Part shown: piece after piece, positions 18,372-27,448 of the stretch
How the letters are laid out: each line of letters starts with the position of its first letter
Numbering within the stretch: position 1 is the stretch's first letter
Origin: Sphingomonas jeddahensis
GTDB lineage: Bacteria > Pseudomonadota > Alphaproteobacteria > Sphingomonadales > Sphingomonadaceae
Length of the DNA: 64,000 bases
Reading direction: 5' to 3'
NCBI RefSeq assembly: GCF_001981525.1
Contig: NZ_MPSB01000001.1
Span: 248,001-312,000, forward strand
The notes under the pieces: generated by a model
What the model saw: only the letters and a program-made list of their open reading frames with translations
Database searches by the model: none
What the model was told of the DNA's origin: nothing
Program-made: the position numbers and the translations under genes

Positions 18372-21300
18372 TTAGAACCGCTGCGACACTCCTGCTTTCA
18401 GCGTGAAACCAAGCGGTGAGGCGGTGAAGCTGTCATAATTCGGATCAAGGCGCGCGAAGGGCGGATCGCGATCGAAGATGTTGACCGCCGCCAGCGTGAA
18501 GGTGGTGCCGGTATCAAGCGCCAGCCGATAGGTCGCGTCGAACGTCCGCCACGATCCGATCTCCTTGCCACGCGTATTCGCAAACCCGCCAAGCGCACCG
18601 AGGTTCGGCCCGTAGATCGCGGGGCCGCGCTGATCGGTATAGCCATCGACATAGTTGAACTGGAGACGCAGCGAGTGTGGGCCGCTGTCACCCTGAACGT
18701 ACCAGTTCCCGCGCCATTGCGGGATCGGATAGGCCGTAGTCTGGAAGTTCAGCTGTCCCACCGCGTTGAACGCCGGCTGGACCAGAACACCTTCCACCAG
18801 CAAATCATCCACCTTGTAGTCGATGACGTAAGTCGCCGCACCCCCAACGGCCAACTCGACTGGCCCAAGCTCGCCGCGATAGCTGGCCGTCGCGTCGAGG
18901 CCCGATGTCTTCACATCGGCGCTGTTGAATACCTGCGTACGCAGGCGCGCGACATTGTTTATACCGCAGCCGTTCAGATTGAAGGTGTACCGCGCCTGCA
19001 AGGCGGCAAAGGTGGGGTTGCCGCAATTGGCGGTCCCGCTCGCGCCGAACAACGCAGCCGCCAGACCGGACACCGGCTCCGATTCGATCGGCCCGTTGAA
19101 GTCGTACCGCCAGTAGTCCAAGCTGGCGTTGAACGGCCCGCTGTCGATCAGCACCCCGGCGTTATAGGTGGTGGCGCTCTCCGGCTCGAGATTGGGGTTG
19201 CCGAACACCTCTACCGCGCGGAAGCCGGTGCCGATCACCTGCAGCGAAACGCCAGATCCGGACAGGTTCTGCGGCGGCGGGCCGCGGAAGCTGGTACCGA
19301 TGCCACCGCGCAGGCCGAGCCAATCGGTGATCTCGACCTTCAGACGCGCCTGCGGGTCGAAGGTGGAACCGACGTTGCCGCGATAATCCTCATACCGCGC
19401 CGACAACTGCAGGTTGATCGCGTCGATGATTGGCACCTGAAGCTCGGCAAACAGCGCATAGACATCGGCCTGGGCGTCGCGTTCGGGATTGGTGCCGAGG
19501 AAACCGAGTGCGCCGGTGCGCGGGTTGCAGGTCGCCGCAGGGTTCAGCGGCGTGCCAGGACACGGATTAATGGCAATGTTCGCGTCCGCATTCAAACGCG
19601 TCTGGAAAGTGTTTTTGCGATATTGTGCGCCAAAGGCGAACCCGATGTCCTGATCGGCCCAGAGCCGAAGGCCAGTTCGCCCCGAAAAGGCCATGTCGGC
19701 AACATATTGCTGCGTCCGAACTCGGGTGTTCGAGGTGCGGAAGAACAGATCGATATTCGCGAGGTCGTTGATCAGCCCTGCCCCGGGCGCCAGGCTGAAG
19801 CCGGTCGGGCTACGCGTTCCTGCGAAATTCGGATTGGCCACGCCGGTGACCGCATTCGCTGGCACAGCGGTGGAGAACGGGTTGAAGTAGGTGCAGCCGT
19901 TGGTGCCGGCGAGGCCGGCGAGTTGCGCAGGCGTCAGCCCGGCGCGCGAGGCGGTGGAGGCGTACGCGCAATTCGGTCCCCCGAACCCGGCCAACGCATT
20001 TTGCAGCAAATCGCCGAAGGAATCCGTACCATCATAGTCGCGTAGATATTCGCTGTAGGTAAGGCTGGTCGAGAAATCGATGTTGCTGCTCAGCGCAACG
20101 TTCACCTCCGCCGTGAAGCGCATCGCTTCGGTATCGCGTTTCGAAATGGCGGAACCGCGATCGTTGGTCCGATCCTGGAACAAGGGGTTGCCGCCGAGCA
20201 GGAAGGGTCGGAACAGCACTGGCAGGCCCACCGCGCTATCCAGCGCACCGCTCGTACCACGGGTACAGCCCGCCTGCGCGCCATAGAGCGCGCAATAATC
20301 GCGCAGCGCCGGGGCATAGCCTGGGATCACGAACAGCGAGCCGTTGCCGAAAGCGGCATTGGTCGACGGCGGCAACGTCGGCAGATAGCTCGGCGAACTC
20401 GTCACCCGGGTGTTGGTGAAGGAATACAGGCCTGTCAGGCGCAGCGACGCATTGTCCGTGAGATCGATGTCCGTGTCGACATAGGCCTGAAATCGTTCTT
20501 CCGGCTCGACGAGATTGTCGAACTGGCCGAACTGAGTGAAGCAGCGATCGGTGTTGGACCCTGGCGCACTGCGAAACCCACCCAGCCCTTCGCAGCCAAG
20601 GTCGGTCGTTAGGTTGATCCCGCCGACGGTGCCGTTGAAATCGAAGTTGCCGGGATTGCCGCCGCCCGTCCATGCACCCTGCGGATTGGTGGGGTAAGGC
20701 TGCACCGCGAAATCGCGATCGGTGAAGCGCAGCTCCGAGCGCCGTTGATACCCTGCCGCCACGAAGATGCGGAAGCCATCCTGATCATGCCCGAACGAGG
20801 CCGACCCGCCGTAGTCGCCCTTCGAGCCATCGATCCAGCGATAATCGCCGGAGACGAGAAAACCCTCCTGATCGGTGCGGGTGATGAAGTTGACGACGCC
20901 GGCGATTGCGTCCGAGCCGTAGGTTGCAGCGGCGCCGTCCTTGAGGATCTCGACCCGGCCGATCGCCGCGGCGGGAAACATGTTGACGTCCACGATAGGG
21001 ATACCAAGTCCCGAGGGGACCATGCGCTTGCCGTTGAGCAGGACGAGCGTCCGCTGAGGGCCGAGGCCGCGCAGGTTGACTGAAGCGACGCCTTCGGATC
21101 CTTGTGCGCGATTGTCGAACTGGTTGGCGTCGCCGACTGTGCCGTTGGCGACGGTGAGGTTCTTGAGCAGGTCGACGGCGGTGGGTGCGCCCTGCTTGGC
21201 AAGCTCCTCGCCAGAAATGACGTCCACCGGCACCGCGAGATTTTCCGGTGTTCCGCGGATCAGCGTGCCGGTCACCACGATGTCGGGCGCGGAGCTCGCC

Positions 21301-21431
21301 TCGTCTACTGGCGTTGCTTGCGCAGGCGCTGGGTCACCACCGATCTGCGCCTGCGCCGTACCGGCGGTTGCAAGAGCCCACGCGAGCGCCGCACACGCGG
21401 ACCCACGGACGAAAAGCGCCTTCGCCATCAT
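18372..21431 (-). CDS. TonB-dependent outer membrane receptor, 1019 aa
   Basis: The product has a signal peptide (to about residue 29, AQAQ), a plug domain at about 48-175 with the typical DIVVTGTLIRGTPENLAVPV, SVNLRGLGPQRTLVLLNGKR and VEILKDGAAATYGSDAIAGV, and a long barrel ending in SQRF, the terminal aromatic used for outer membrane insertion. Several Cys pairs in loops may form disulfides. A second in-frame ATG at 21428 is equally possible. It would pass a large or hydrophobic substrate using energy from the TonB complex (see tonB at 34397). The neighbours point to a compound degraded by beta-oxidation; this is inference. Confidence 0.92.
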   Translation of the reverse strand: MMAKALFVRGSACAALAWALATAGTAQAQIGGDPAPAQATPVDEASSAPDIVVTGTLIRGTPENLAVPVDVISGEELAKQGAPTAVDLLKNLTVANGTVGDANQFDNRAQGSEGVASVNLRGLGPQRTLVLLNGKRMVPSGLGIPIVDVNMFPAAAIGRVEILKDGAAATYGSDAIAGVVNFITRTDQEGFLVSGDYRWIDGSKGDYGGSASFGHDQDGFRIFVAAGYQRRSELRFTDRDFAVQPYPTNPQGAWTGGGNPGNFDFNGTVGGINLTTDLGCEGLGGFRSAPGSNTDRCFTQFGQFDNLVEPEERFQAYVDTDIDLTDNASLRLTGLYSFTNTRVTSSPSYLPTLPPSTNAAFGNGSLFVIPGYAPALRDYCALYGAQAGCTRGTSGALDSAVGLPVLFRPFLLGGNPLFQDRTNDRGSAISKRDTEAMRFTAEVNVALSSNIDFSTSLTYSEYLRDYDGTDSFGDLLQNALAGFGGPNCAYASTASRAGLTPAQLAGLAGTNGCTYFNPFSTAVPANAVTGVANPNFAGTRSPTGFSLAPGAGLINDLANIDLFFRTSNTRVRTQQYVADMAFSGRTGLRLWADQDIGFAFGAQYRKNTFQTRLNADANIAINPCPGTPLNPAATCNPRTGALGFLGTNPERDAQADVYALFAELQVPIIDAINLQLSARYEDYRGNVGSTFDPQARLKVEITDWLGLRGGIGTSFRGPPPQNLSGSGVSLQVIGTGFRAVEVFGNPNLEPESATTYNAGVLIDSGPFNASLDYWRYDFNGPIESEPVSGLAAALFGASGTANCGNPTFAALQARYTFNLNGCGINNVARLRTQVFNSADVKTSGLDATASYRGELGPVELAVGGAATYVIDYKVDDLLVEGVLVQPAFNAVGQLNFQTTAYPIPQWRGNWYVQGDSGPHSLRLQFNYVDGYTDQRGPAIYGPNLGALGGFANTRGKEIGSWRTFDATYRLALDTGTTFTLAAVNIFDRDPPFARLDPNYDSFTASPLGFTLKAGVSQRF

Positions 21432-21543
21432 CTCTCTCCCAATGTAGGCCAGCCTCTATTCGGGCCGTACCGTACACTCGAATAGACGATGCACGTTCCG
21501 TTACGTCAAGCGGAGAATGCCTACACGCGCAGCGCTGAGAAAC

Positions 21544-21579
21544 AAAAAGGCGGCGGGTGTTGCCGAAACACCCGCCGCC
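21544..21579 (-). terminator. Terminator of the acyl-CoA dehydrogenase genes
   Basis: A perfect 12-base-pair stem GGCGGCGGGTGT/ACACCCGCCGCC (21549-21560 with 21568-21579) with a seven-base loop is followed on the minus strand by TTTTT. It lies 25 bases beyond the stop of the acyl-CoA dehydrogenase at 21604 and upstream of the TonB receptor, so the two transcripts are separate. Confidence 0.9.
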
Positions 21580-21603
21580 ATACTCTTCGTTCTGGAACGT
21601 GTT

Positions 21604-22668
21604 TTAATATCCGTTGAGCCGAGCGAATCGGTCACGATGATAGGACGCAGTCCCCCACATCGTTTCCAGCACCGCCGCGCGCTTCAGGTACAGGCCGGCA
21701 TCAAACTCATCGGTCATGCCGACGCCGCCGTGCAACTGCACCATCTCGCGGCTCACCAGCCGCAGCGTATCATTCGCTACTGCCTTGGCGAGGCTAACCG
21801 CCTGGTCGATATCCGATCGCCCGGAGTCGATCGCTTCAAGTGCGCCTTCGACAACAGAGCGCATCAGCTCCAGCTCCGTCTTCATCTTGGCCATGCGATG
21901 CTGCAGTGCCTGGAAGGTCGAGAGCACCTGTCCGAACTGCACACGCTGCTTGAGATAGTCGAGCGTCTGATTGAACGCGCTGTCGGCCATGCCGAGCATT
22001 TCGGCCGTGATAACCGCCGTCGCGCGATCCACGATCGCCTGTGTCAGGTCAGTGCCGCCCAGCTTCTCGGCCGGCGCCTCGGCGAAGGCGACATCGGCAT
22101 GGCTGCGATTGTCCGCCATCTCGCGGCTGGTGACGGTCACGCCCTCGCCCTTCGCCACGAGATAGAGACCATCGGTCGCCGCAACGACGAACACGTCGGC
22201 GCCATCGCCTTCCGCGACGAACTTCTTGGTCCCGCTCAGCTTGCCCCCCGAAACGCTCGCCGCGATCTTGCCGCTGTGGAGCCCACCTTCGTCGATCGCC
22301 AGCGTCGCGACCGCTTCAGCTGAGGCGAGCCGGGCCAACCAATCACGCTTCGCTTTGTCAGAGGTGCCCATCACGATGGCGCTCGCCGCTGCTGTGGTGG
22401 ACGAGAGCGGACTTGCCGCGAGGTTGCGGCCGAGCTGCTCGACCACCAGGCCAAGCGACAGATAACCGAATTCCGATCCGCCGAACGCTTCGGGAATGAC
22501 GATGCCCGCCCACCCCATCTGGCCGATCGTGCTCCAAGCCTCCGGGTCGAAGCCGGTCGCCGGCGCAGCGTCGCGCATCTTGCGGAAGGCTGTGGTGGGC
22601 AATTCATTGTCGGCCCATTCGCGCGCCATGTCGCGCAGCATCACCTGTTCGTCGTTCAGTGCCGCCAT
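21604..22668 (-). CDS. Acyl-CoA dehydrogenase, short subunit
   Basis: The 354-residue flavoprotein belongs to the acyl-CoA dehydrogenase superfamily: N-terminal helical domain (LNDEQVMLRDMAREWADNEL, WAGIVIPEAFGGSEFGYLSL), middle beta domain (VATLAIDEGG, GTKKFVAEGDGADVFVVAA) and C-terminal helical domain ending QLHGGVGMTDEFDAGLYLKR. It is shorter than the usual 380-400 and lacks the YxGxxxIQ motif near the C-terminus that holds or borders the catalytic base in many members. It lies 107 bases after the larger dehydrogenase on the same strand. The pair may form one mixed tetramer (see findings). Confidence 0.92.
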   Translation of the reverse strand: MAALNDEQVMLRDMAREWADNELPTTAFRKMRDAAPATGFDPEAWSTIGQMGWAGIVIPEAFGGSEFGYLSLGLVVEQLGRNLAASPLSSTTAAASAIVMGTSDKAKRDWLARLASAEAVATLAIDEGGLHSGKIAASVSGGKLSGTKKFVAEGDGADVFVVAATDGLYLVAKGEGVTVTSREMADNRSHADVAFAEAPAEKLGGTDLTQAIVDRATAVITAEMLGMADSAFNQTLDYLKQRVQFGQVLSTFQALQHRMAKMKTELELMRSVVEGALEAIDSGRSDIDQAVSLAKAVANDTLRLVSREMVQLHGGVGMTDEFDAGLYLKRAAVLETMWGTASYHRDRFARLNGY

Positions 22669-22775
22669 GTCTCGAATTCCCTGATGAAGGACTTGCCGGG
22701 GAGGGGGAGCATCTGCGTGCTCGCCCCTCGACCCGGCCCTCTCCGACGCGTGTGCTCCCCGCGCCTAACCGTAAC

Positions 22776-23996
22776 TTACTGGTGATCCAGCATCCCTAGG
22801 ATGCGCTTGGCGATCACATTGTTCTGGATCTCGGACGAGCCGCCGTAAATCGACACCGCCTTGCCCCACAGCCAAGTGCGCGTGGTCGCCAGTTCCTCGT
22901 GGCTGAACCCCTCGCCTTCCCAGCCGAGCCCCTGCATGCCCATGATCTCGATCGCCAGTTCGGCGCGGTCCTGGGTGATGCGCGCGCCGACGTTCTTCAT
23001 CACGCTGGTCGCCGCCGACGGCCCGGCATTGCCCTTGGCCTCCAACGCGGCACGGCGCAGCGTCAGCGCGAACGCCCGCTGGTCCATCTCGTGCTTGATG
23101 ATGCGCGTACGCAGGTCGCTGTCGGCGAGCTTCCCACTCTCATCCAGCTCGCGATACTTTTTGGCAATCGACGGGATCGGCTCGCCCTGGTTCATCCGCC
23201 CCTGCGAGCCACCACCGCCGGAGAGCGAGTTGCGCTCGTGCTGCAACAGTCGCGTGCCGATTTCCCAACCCTGCCCCTCGCGACCGACGAGGTTCTCCTT
23301 GTGGACCTTCACGTTGGTGAAGAAGGTTTCGCAGAAGGGCGACGCCCCCGAGATCAGCTTGATCGGCCGCGTTTCGACGCCTTCGGCGTCCATGTCGATC
23401 AGCAGGAAGCTGATGCCGGCGTGCTTCTGCGTCTTGCCGGTGCGCACCAGCGCGAAGCACTTGTCCGCCCACTGTCCACCGCTGGTCCAGGTCTTCTGGC
23501 CGTTGACGATGTAGTGATCGCCGTGGTCTTCCGCGAAGGTCTGCAAGCTCGCGAGGTCTGATCCAGCCCCCGGCTCTGAATAGCCCTGACACCAGCGCAC
23601 TTCGCCGCGAACGATGCCAGGGATGTGCTGCTGCTTCTGCGCCTCGCTGCCATATTCCAGCAGCGTCGGGCCGAACATCATCACGCCCATGCCGCCGATC
23701 GGGTTCCAAGCCCCGATCCGCATCATTTCCTCACCCAGCACGCGCGCCTGCTCGCGGGTCAGCCCGCCGCCGCCGAACTCGGTCGGCCAGGTCGGCACGC
23801 CCCAGCCCTTGGCGCCCATCGCCTCGCGCCACGCCTTCTGCTCGGCCGTTTCCTCCGTCGGGCCGTCGACGGCGGACATGGCGTTGTCCTTGCCGCGCAG
23901 AGCCTGCGGAAAATTGGCCTCCAGCCAGCTGCGCGCTTCCTGGCGGAAGCCCTCCAGCGAATCAGAAGGACGGTCGAGTTCGGCGGCGCTTGCCAT
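22776..23996 (-). CDS. Acyl-CoA dehydrogenase, long subunit
   Basis: The 406-residue protein has all three acyl-CoA dehydrogenase domains, with WPTEFGGGGLTREQARVLGE near the N-terminus, WCQGYSEPGAGSDLASLQT for FAD binding, VNGQKTWTSGGQWAD in the beta domain, and IYGGSSEIQNNVIAKRILGM at the C-terminus. In medium-chain enzymes the catalytic Glu sits two residues after the Tyr-equivalent start of that last motif; here it is Gly, so another Glu must serve. I start at 23996 (MASAAELD), with GGAG upstream. Sequence style resembles FadE-type dehydrogenases of steroid or branched acyl chains; substrate unknown. Confidence 0.92.
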   Translation of the reverse strand: MASAAELDRPSDSLEGFRQEARSWLEANFPQALRGKDNAMSAVDGPTEETAEQKAWREAMGAKGWGVPTWPTEFGGGGLTREQARVLGEEMMRIGAWNPIGGMGVMMFGPTLLEYGSEAQKQQHIPGIVRGEVRWCQGYSEPGAGSDLASLQTFAEDHGDHYIVNGQKTWTSGGQWADKCFALVRTGKTQKHAGISFLLIDMDAEGVETRPIKLISGASPFCETFFTNVKVHKENLVGREGQGWEIGTRLLQHERNSLSGGGGSQGRMNQGEPIPSIAKKYRELDESGKLADSDLRTRIIKHEMDQRAFALTLRRAALEAKGNAGPSAATSVMKNVGARITQDRAELAIEIMGMQGLGWEGEGFSHEELATTRTWLWGKAVSIYGGSSEIQNNVIAKRILGMLDHQ

Positions 23997-24239
23997 CAAT
24001 CGTGTCTCCGAAGCCGATTCTGAATATCGGGTATGGCGCCTCAATGGCAGGTTTCCACACTAATGCAAAGGGACAAGACCGCGAGTTCAAGACAGGGGAA
24101 CGCGGGACGGAGGCAGATTGATGTAATTCCTCCACCATGCCGTGCGATCGCGAGGGTGGCTGGCGAGGTCGCGTCGGGTGCCGAAGCTTGCCTCCCTGCT
24201 CCTGCCCTCCCATCTGCAGCCAGCATCACGGGAGGTTTC

Positions 24240-24938
24240 ATGATCGACCTGCATTATTGGCCGACGCCGAACGGTCACAAGATCACGCTGTTTCTGGAGG
24301 AGGCGGGGCTCGATTACGTCATCAAGCCAGTCAACATCGGCACGGGCGACCAGTTCAAACCCGATTTCCTGAAGATCGCCCCGAATAATCGGATGCCAGC
24401 GATCGTCGATCATGCGCCTGCGGATGGCGGTGAACCTGTATCTGTGTTCGAGTCGGGCGCGATCCTGCTCTATCTCGCGGAGAAGACCGGTAAGTTCGGC
24501 GGTGGGGACGTGCGGGCCCGCGCCGAGATCAACCAATGGCTGATGTGGCAGATGGGTGGGCTCGGCCCGATGCTCGGCCAGAACCACCACTTCCGTAACT
24601 ATGCGCCGGAGAAGGTGCCTTATGCGATTGATCGCTATCTGAAGGAAACCAACCGCCTCTACGGCGTGCTCGATCGGCGGCTGGCGGATCGCGCCTTCGT
24701 CGCCGGTGCGGAATATTCGATCGCCGACATGGCGAGCTACCCCTGGATCCTTCCGGACGCGCAAGGACAGGATCTCGCCGACTTCCCCAACCTCGCGCGC
24801 TGGCACGCCGCGATTAAGGCGCGTCCGGCCACCGAGCACGCCTATGCCAAGGGCAAGGAGATCGTGCCGCAACAAGCGCCGATGAGCGAGGAGGCGAAGA
24901 AGGTGCTGTTCGGCCAAACGGCGAGCACGGGTCGCTGA
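24240..24938 (+). CDS. Glutathione S-transferase, nu-class-like
   Basis: The 232-residue protein has a thioredoxin-like N-terminal domain starting MIDLHYWPTPNGHKITLFLE, with the TPNGHK motif used by YfcG/YghU-type enzymes for glutathione or disulfide chemistry, and ESGAILLYLAEK as the glutathione gamma-glutamyl contact. An all-helical C-terminal domain follows. A GGAGG at 24231-24235 fixes the start. It is divergent from the acyl-CoA dehydrogenases; in aromatic or ether degradation such enzymes remove or isomerise substituents, but here the role is open. Confidence 0.9.
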   Translation: MIDLHYWPTPNGHKITLFLEEAGLDYVIKPVNIGTGDQFKPDFLKIAPNNRMPAIVDHAPADGGEPVSVFESGAILLYLAEKTGKFGGGDVRARAEINQWLMWQMGGLGPMLGQNHHFRNYAPEKVPYAIDRYLKETNRLYGVLDRRLADRAFVAGAEYSIADMASYPWILPDAQGQDLADFPNLARWHAAIKARPATEHAYAKGKEIVPQQAPMSEEAKKVLFGQTASTGR

Positions 24939-25018
24939 AAGCTCCCCTCAGGCCTGCGCGAGGGGCTGGGATGGGCAGGTCAACGAGCGAAGACCATTGC
25001 GAGAACACCCCCCCCAAC

Positions 25019-25040
25019 CCCCTCCCGCAAGCGGGAGGGG
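25019..25040. repeat. Short GC-rich palindrome between convergent genes
   Basis: CCCCTCCCG and CGGGAGGGG form a nine-base-pair stem with loop CAAG between the convergent GST and SDR genes. There is no T run on either side. Similar 'CTCCC..GGGAG' palindromes occur at 57933-57955, so it may be a dispersed repeat that also acts as a terminator in both directions. Confidence 0.5.
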
Positions 25041-25048
25041 AACAAAGA

Positions 25049-25834
25049 TCACCCTTCCCGCCCCGGCCGCCGGCTTCCACCCGTATCCAAGTGGAACCCC
25101 GCATCCACCCGCCATGTCTCGCCAGTGATTGCGCGCGCCGCCGGATCGAGCAGCATCACGATCGGTCCGGCGATATCCTCCGCCTGTGGCGCCATCGCCA
25201 TCGGCGTGCGCTTCGCCACCCCGGCATCCATCTTCTTCTTGCCTTCCACGCCTAGCGAACGCTCGAACCAGCTTGTCCCGACATAGCCCGGCGCTACTGC
25301 GTTCACCCGGATCGCGGGCGCCAGCACGCGCGCCAGGCTCTGGGTCATCGTCAGCATCGCACCCTTCGAAGCGGCATAGGCGATCGAGGAGCCGACGCCG
25401 TGCAACCCGGCAATCGAGGCGACGTTCACCACCGCGCTCATCGCCCCTTCGCGCATCGCCGACGCACAGGCCCGCACCATCTGGAAGGCGGCGATGGTGT
25501 TGAGGCGATAGATGTCGACAAAGTCCGCGGCATCGAGCCCGTCGAGATCCTCATGCTGAACGTGTTTCGTGCGCCCGGCATTGTTGACCAGGAAGTCGAG
25601 CCGCCCGAACGTATCCGTCGCCGCCTTCGCCAGCGCCCGGCATGCGGCATCATCGGCAATGTCCGCCTGCACCGCGATCGAGCCGTTCGCCACCTCGGCA
25701 GCCAGCGCCTCCGCCTCGTGGCGGCTGTGCGCATAGTTTATCACGCTGCGTACACCGCGCGCCGCAAGCCGCCGCACCACCGCGGCGCCGATCCCCGTGC
25801 CACCACCGGTGACGATCGCTACTCCTTCGTCCAT
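25049..25834 (-). CDS. Short-chain dehydrogenase/reductase
   Basis: The 261-residue protein is a classical SDR: NAD(P)-binding TGGGTGIGAA near residue 10, NNAG (LVNNAGRTKHV), catalytic Ser (NVASIAG) and YxxxK (YAASKGAM), and the C-terminal VAPGYVGTSW. GGAGCG six bases before the ATG at 25834 supports that start over an in-frame ATG at 25849. It is probably a 3-hydroxyacyl-CoA or alcohol dehydrogenase of the neighbouring pathway. It is divergent from the acyl-CoA ligase. Confidence 0.9.
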   Translation of the reverse strand: MDEGVAIVTGGGTGIGAAVVRRLAARGVRSVINYAHSRHEAEALAAEVANGSIAVQADIADDAACRALAKAATDTFGRLDFLVNNAGRTKHVQHEDLDGLDAADFVDIYRLNTIAAFQMVRACASAMREGAMSAVVNVASIAGLHGVGSSIAYAASKGAMLTMTQSLARVLAPAIRVNAVAPGYVGTSWFERSLGVEGKKKMDAGVAKRTPMAMAPQAEDIAGPIVMLLDPAARAITGETWRVDAGFHLDTGGSRRPGREG

Positions 25835-25903
25835 TGAACGCTCCTTCAATTTTCGAAGATCGCGTATGGCATTCGTCGGGCGCGGCGGCTAGCGCGTAGA
25901 ATC

Positions 25904-27448
25904 ATGGAGAGAGTTGAAGACCTGCTTGCCCAACCGTTCGGCACCCTGCCGGACCTGATCCGTCACCATGCGGCGACCCAGCCCGACAAACTCGCGATCA
26001 CCGATGGCGATGCCGAAGCGACCTATGCCCGGCTCGATGCGGCGATGGACCGCGCCGCAGCGGCCCTGCGGCGCGACGGCACGGTTCAAGGCCAGGCGGT
26101 AGCGACGGTCAGCTATCCCAGCGTGGCGCAGGCTATCATCTTCCTCGCGGCGTTGCGCGCCGGCGCGATCGCCGCACCGATCCAGCCCTCCGCCACGGCC
26201 GAGCAGATCGCCGGCATGATCGGCGACAGCGGCGCGAACCTGGTGTTCCTAGACGCCGCTAATGCGGCGGCGTTGAAGGACGAAACGCTCGCAGCACGCG
26301 TCGTCATGCTGGAGGAGCTCGAGGCATGGCTCCCTCCTGAGGGCGACAAGCCCGAACCCGTCGAGATCGCCCCGCTCGACGGCTTCAACATCATCTATTC
26401 CTCGGGCACCACGGGCATCCCCAAGGGCATCGTGCAGAGCCACGCCATGCGTTGGCAGCATCTGTCGCGCAACACCAACGCCGGCTTCGACACCGCCGTC
26501 ACCCTGCTCGCCACGCCGCTTTATTCCAACACCACATTGGTCAGCTTCCTGCCGACGCTCGCCTGGGGCGGAACGGTGGTGCTGATGAAGAAGTTCGACG
26601 CCCACCGCTATCTCGAGCTCGCCGAGCGGTATCGCGCCACCCACACCATGCTCGTGCCGGTGCAATACCAGCGCATCATGGCGCTGCCCGATTTTGACCG
26701 CTTCGACCTGTCGGCGTTCCGCTTCAAGACCTGCACCTCCGCGCCGTTCAAGGCCGAGCTGAAGCGCGACATCCTGAACCGCTGGCCGGGCAAGCTGGTC
26801 GAATATTACGGCATGACCGAAGGCGGGGCGTCCTTCATCCTCATCGCCGACGAGCACCCAGACAAGCTTCATACGGTTGGCCAGCTCAGCCCGGGGCACG
26901 AAGCGCTGTTGCTTGACGAGAACGACCAGCCGGTTGCGCCCGGCGAGATGGGTGAGATCGTCGGCCGTTCGCCGACCATGATGACGGGCTACCACAAGCG
27001 TGAAGGCGCCACCCGCGAGGCCGAATATTATGACGCGGAGGGCAATCGCTTCATCCGCCACGGCGACGTCGGCCGGCTGGACGAGGACGGCTTCCTGATC
27101 CTGATGGATCGCAAAAAGGACATGATCATCTCGGGCGGGTTCAACATCTACCCGTCCGATCTCGAAGCGGTGCTCGCGCAGCATCCCGCGGTGGCCGACT
27201 GCACCGTTGTTGGCGTGCCCAGCGACGAATGGGGCGAGACGCCGGTCGGCTTCTACGTTCCGCGCGGTGGCGCCAGCGCCAGTGCCGAGGAAGTGCGCAC
27301 GGCCGTCAACGACAAGCTCGGCAAGACGCAGCGCCTGTCGAAGCTCTATGTCGCCGACGAACTGCCGCGCAGCGCGATCGGCAAGGTGCTGAAGCGCGAA
27401 TTACGCGACCGGCTCGCCGCCGGCGAATTCCAGGGGGAGAGTGCATGA
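25904..27448 (+). CDS. Acyl-CoA ligase (AMP-forming)
   Basis: The 514-residue enzyme activates a carboxylic acid with ATP and CoA. It shows the adenylation motifs in order: FNIIYSSGTTGIPKGIVQSH (P-loop, about residues 160-180), EYYGMTEGG, HGDVGRLDEDGFLILMDRKK, SGGFNIYPSDLEAVL, and the catalytic Lys in RSAIGKVLKREL near the end. Length fits long- or medium-chain and aryl ligases. Its stop overlaps the next start (ATGA), so ligase and thioesterase are made together. It likely feeds substrate into the acyl-CoA dehydrogenases; substrate not readable. Confidence 0.93.
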   Translation: MERVEDLLAQPFGTLPDLIRHHAATQPDKLAITDGDAEATYARLDAAMDRAAAALRRDGTVQGQAVATVSYPSVAQAIIFLAALRAGAIAAPIQPSATAEQIAGMIGDSGANLVFLDAANAAALKDETLAARVVMLEELEAWLPPEGDKPEPVEIAPLDGFNIIYSSGTTGIPKGIVQSHAMRWQHLSRNTNAGFDTAVTLLATPLYSNTTLVSFLPTLAWGGTVVLMKKFDAHRYLELAERYRATHTMLVPVQYQRIMALPDFDRFDLSAFRFKTCTSAPFKAELKRDILNRWPGKLVEYYGMTEGGASFILIADEHPDKLHTVGQLSPGHEALLLDENDQPVAPGEMGEIVGRSPTMMTGYHKREGATREAEYYDAEGNRFIRHGDVGRLDEDGFLILMDRKKDMIISGGFNIYPSDLEAVLAQHPAVADCTVVGVPSDEWGETPVGFYVPRGGASASAEEVRTAVNDKLGKTQRLSKLYVADELPRSAIGKVLKRELRDRLAAGEFQGESA

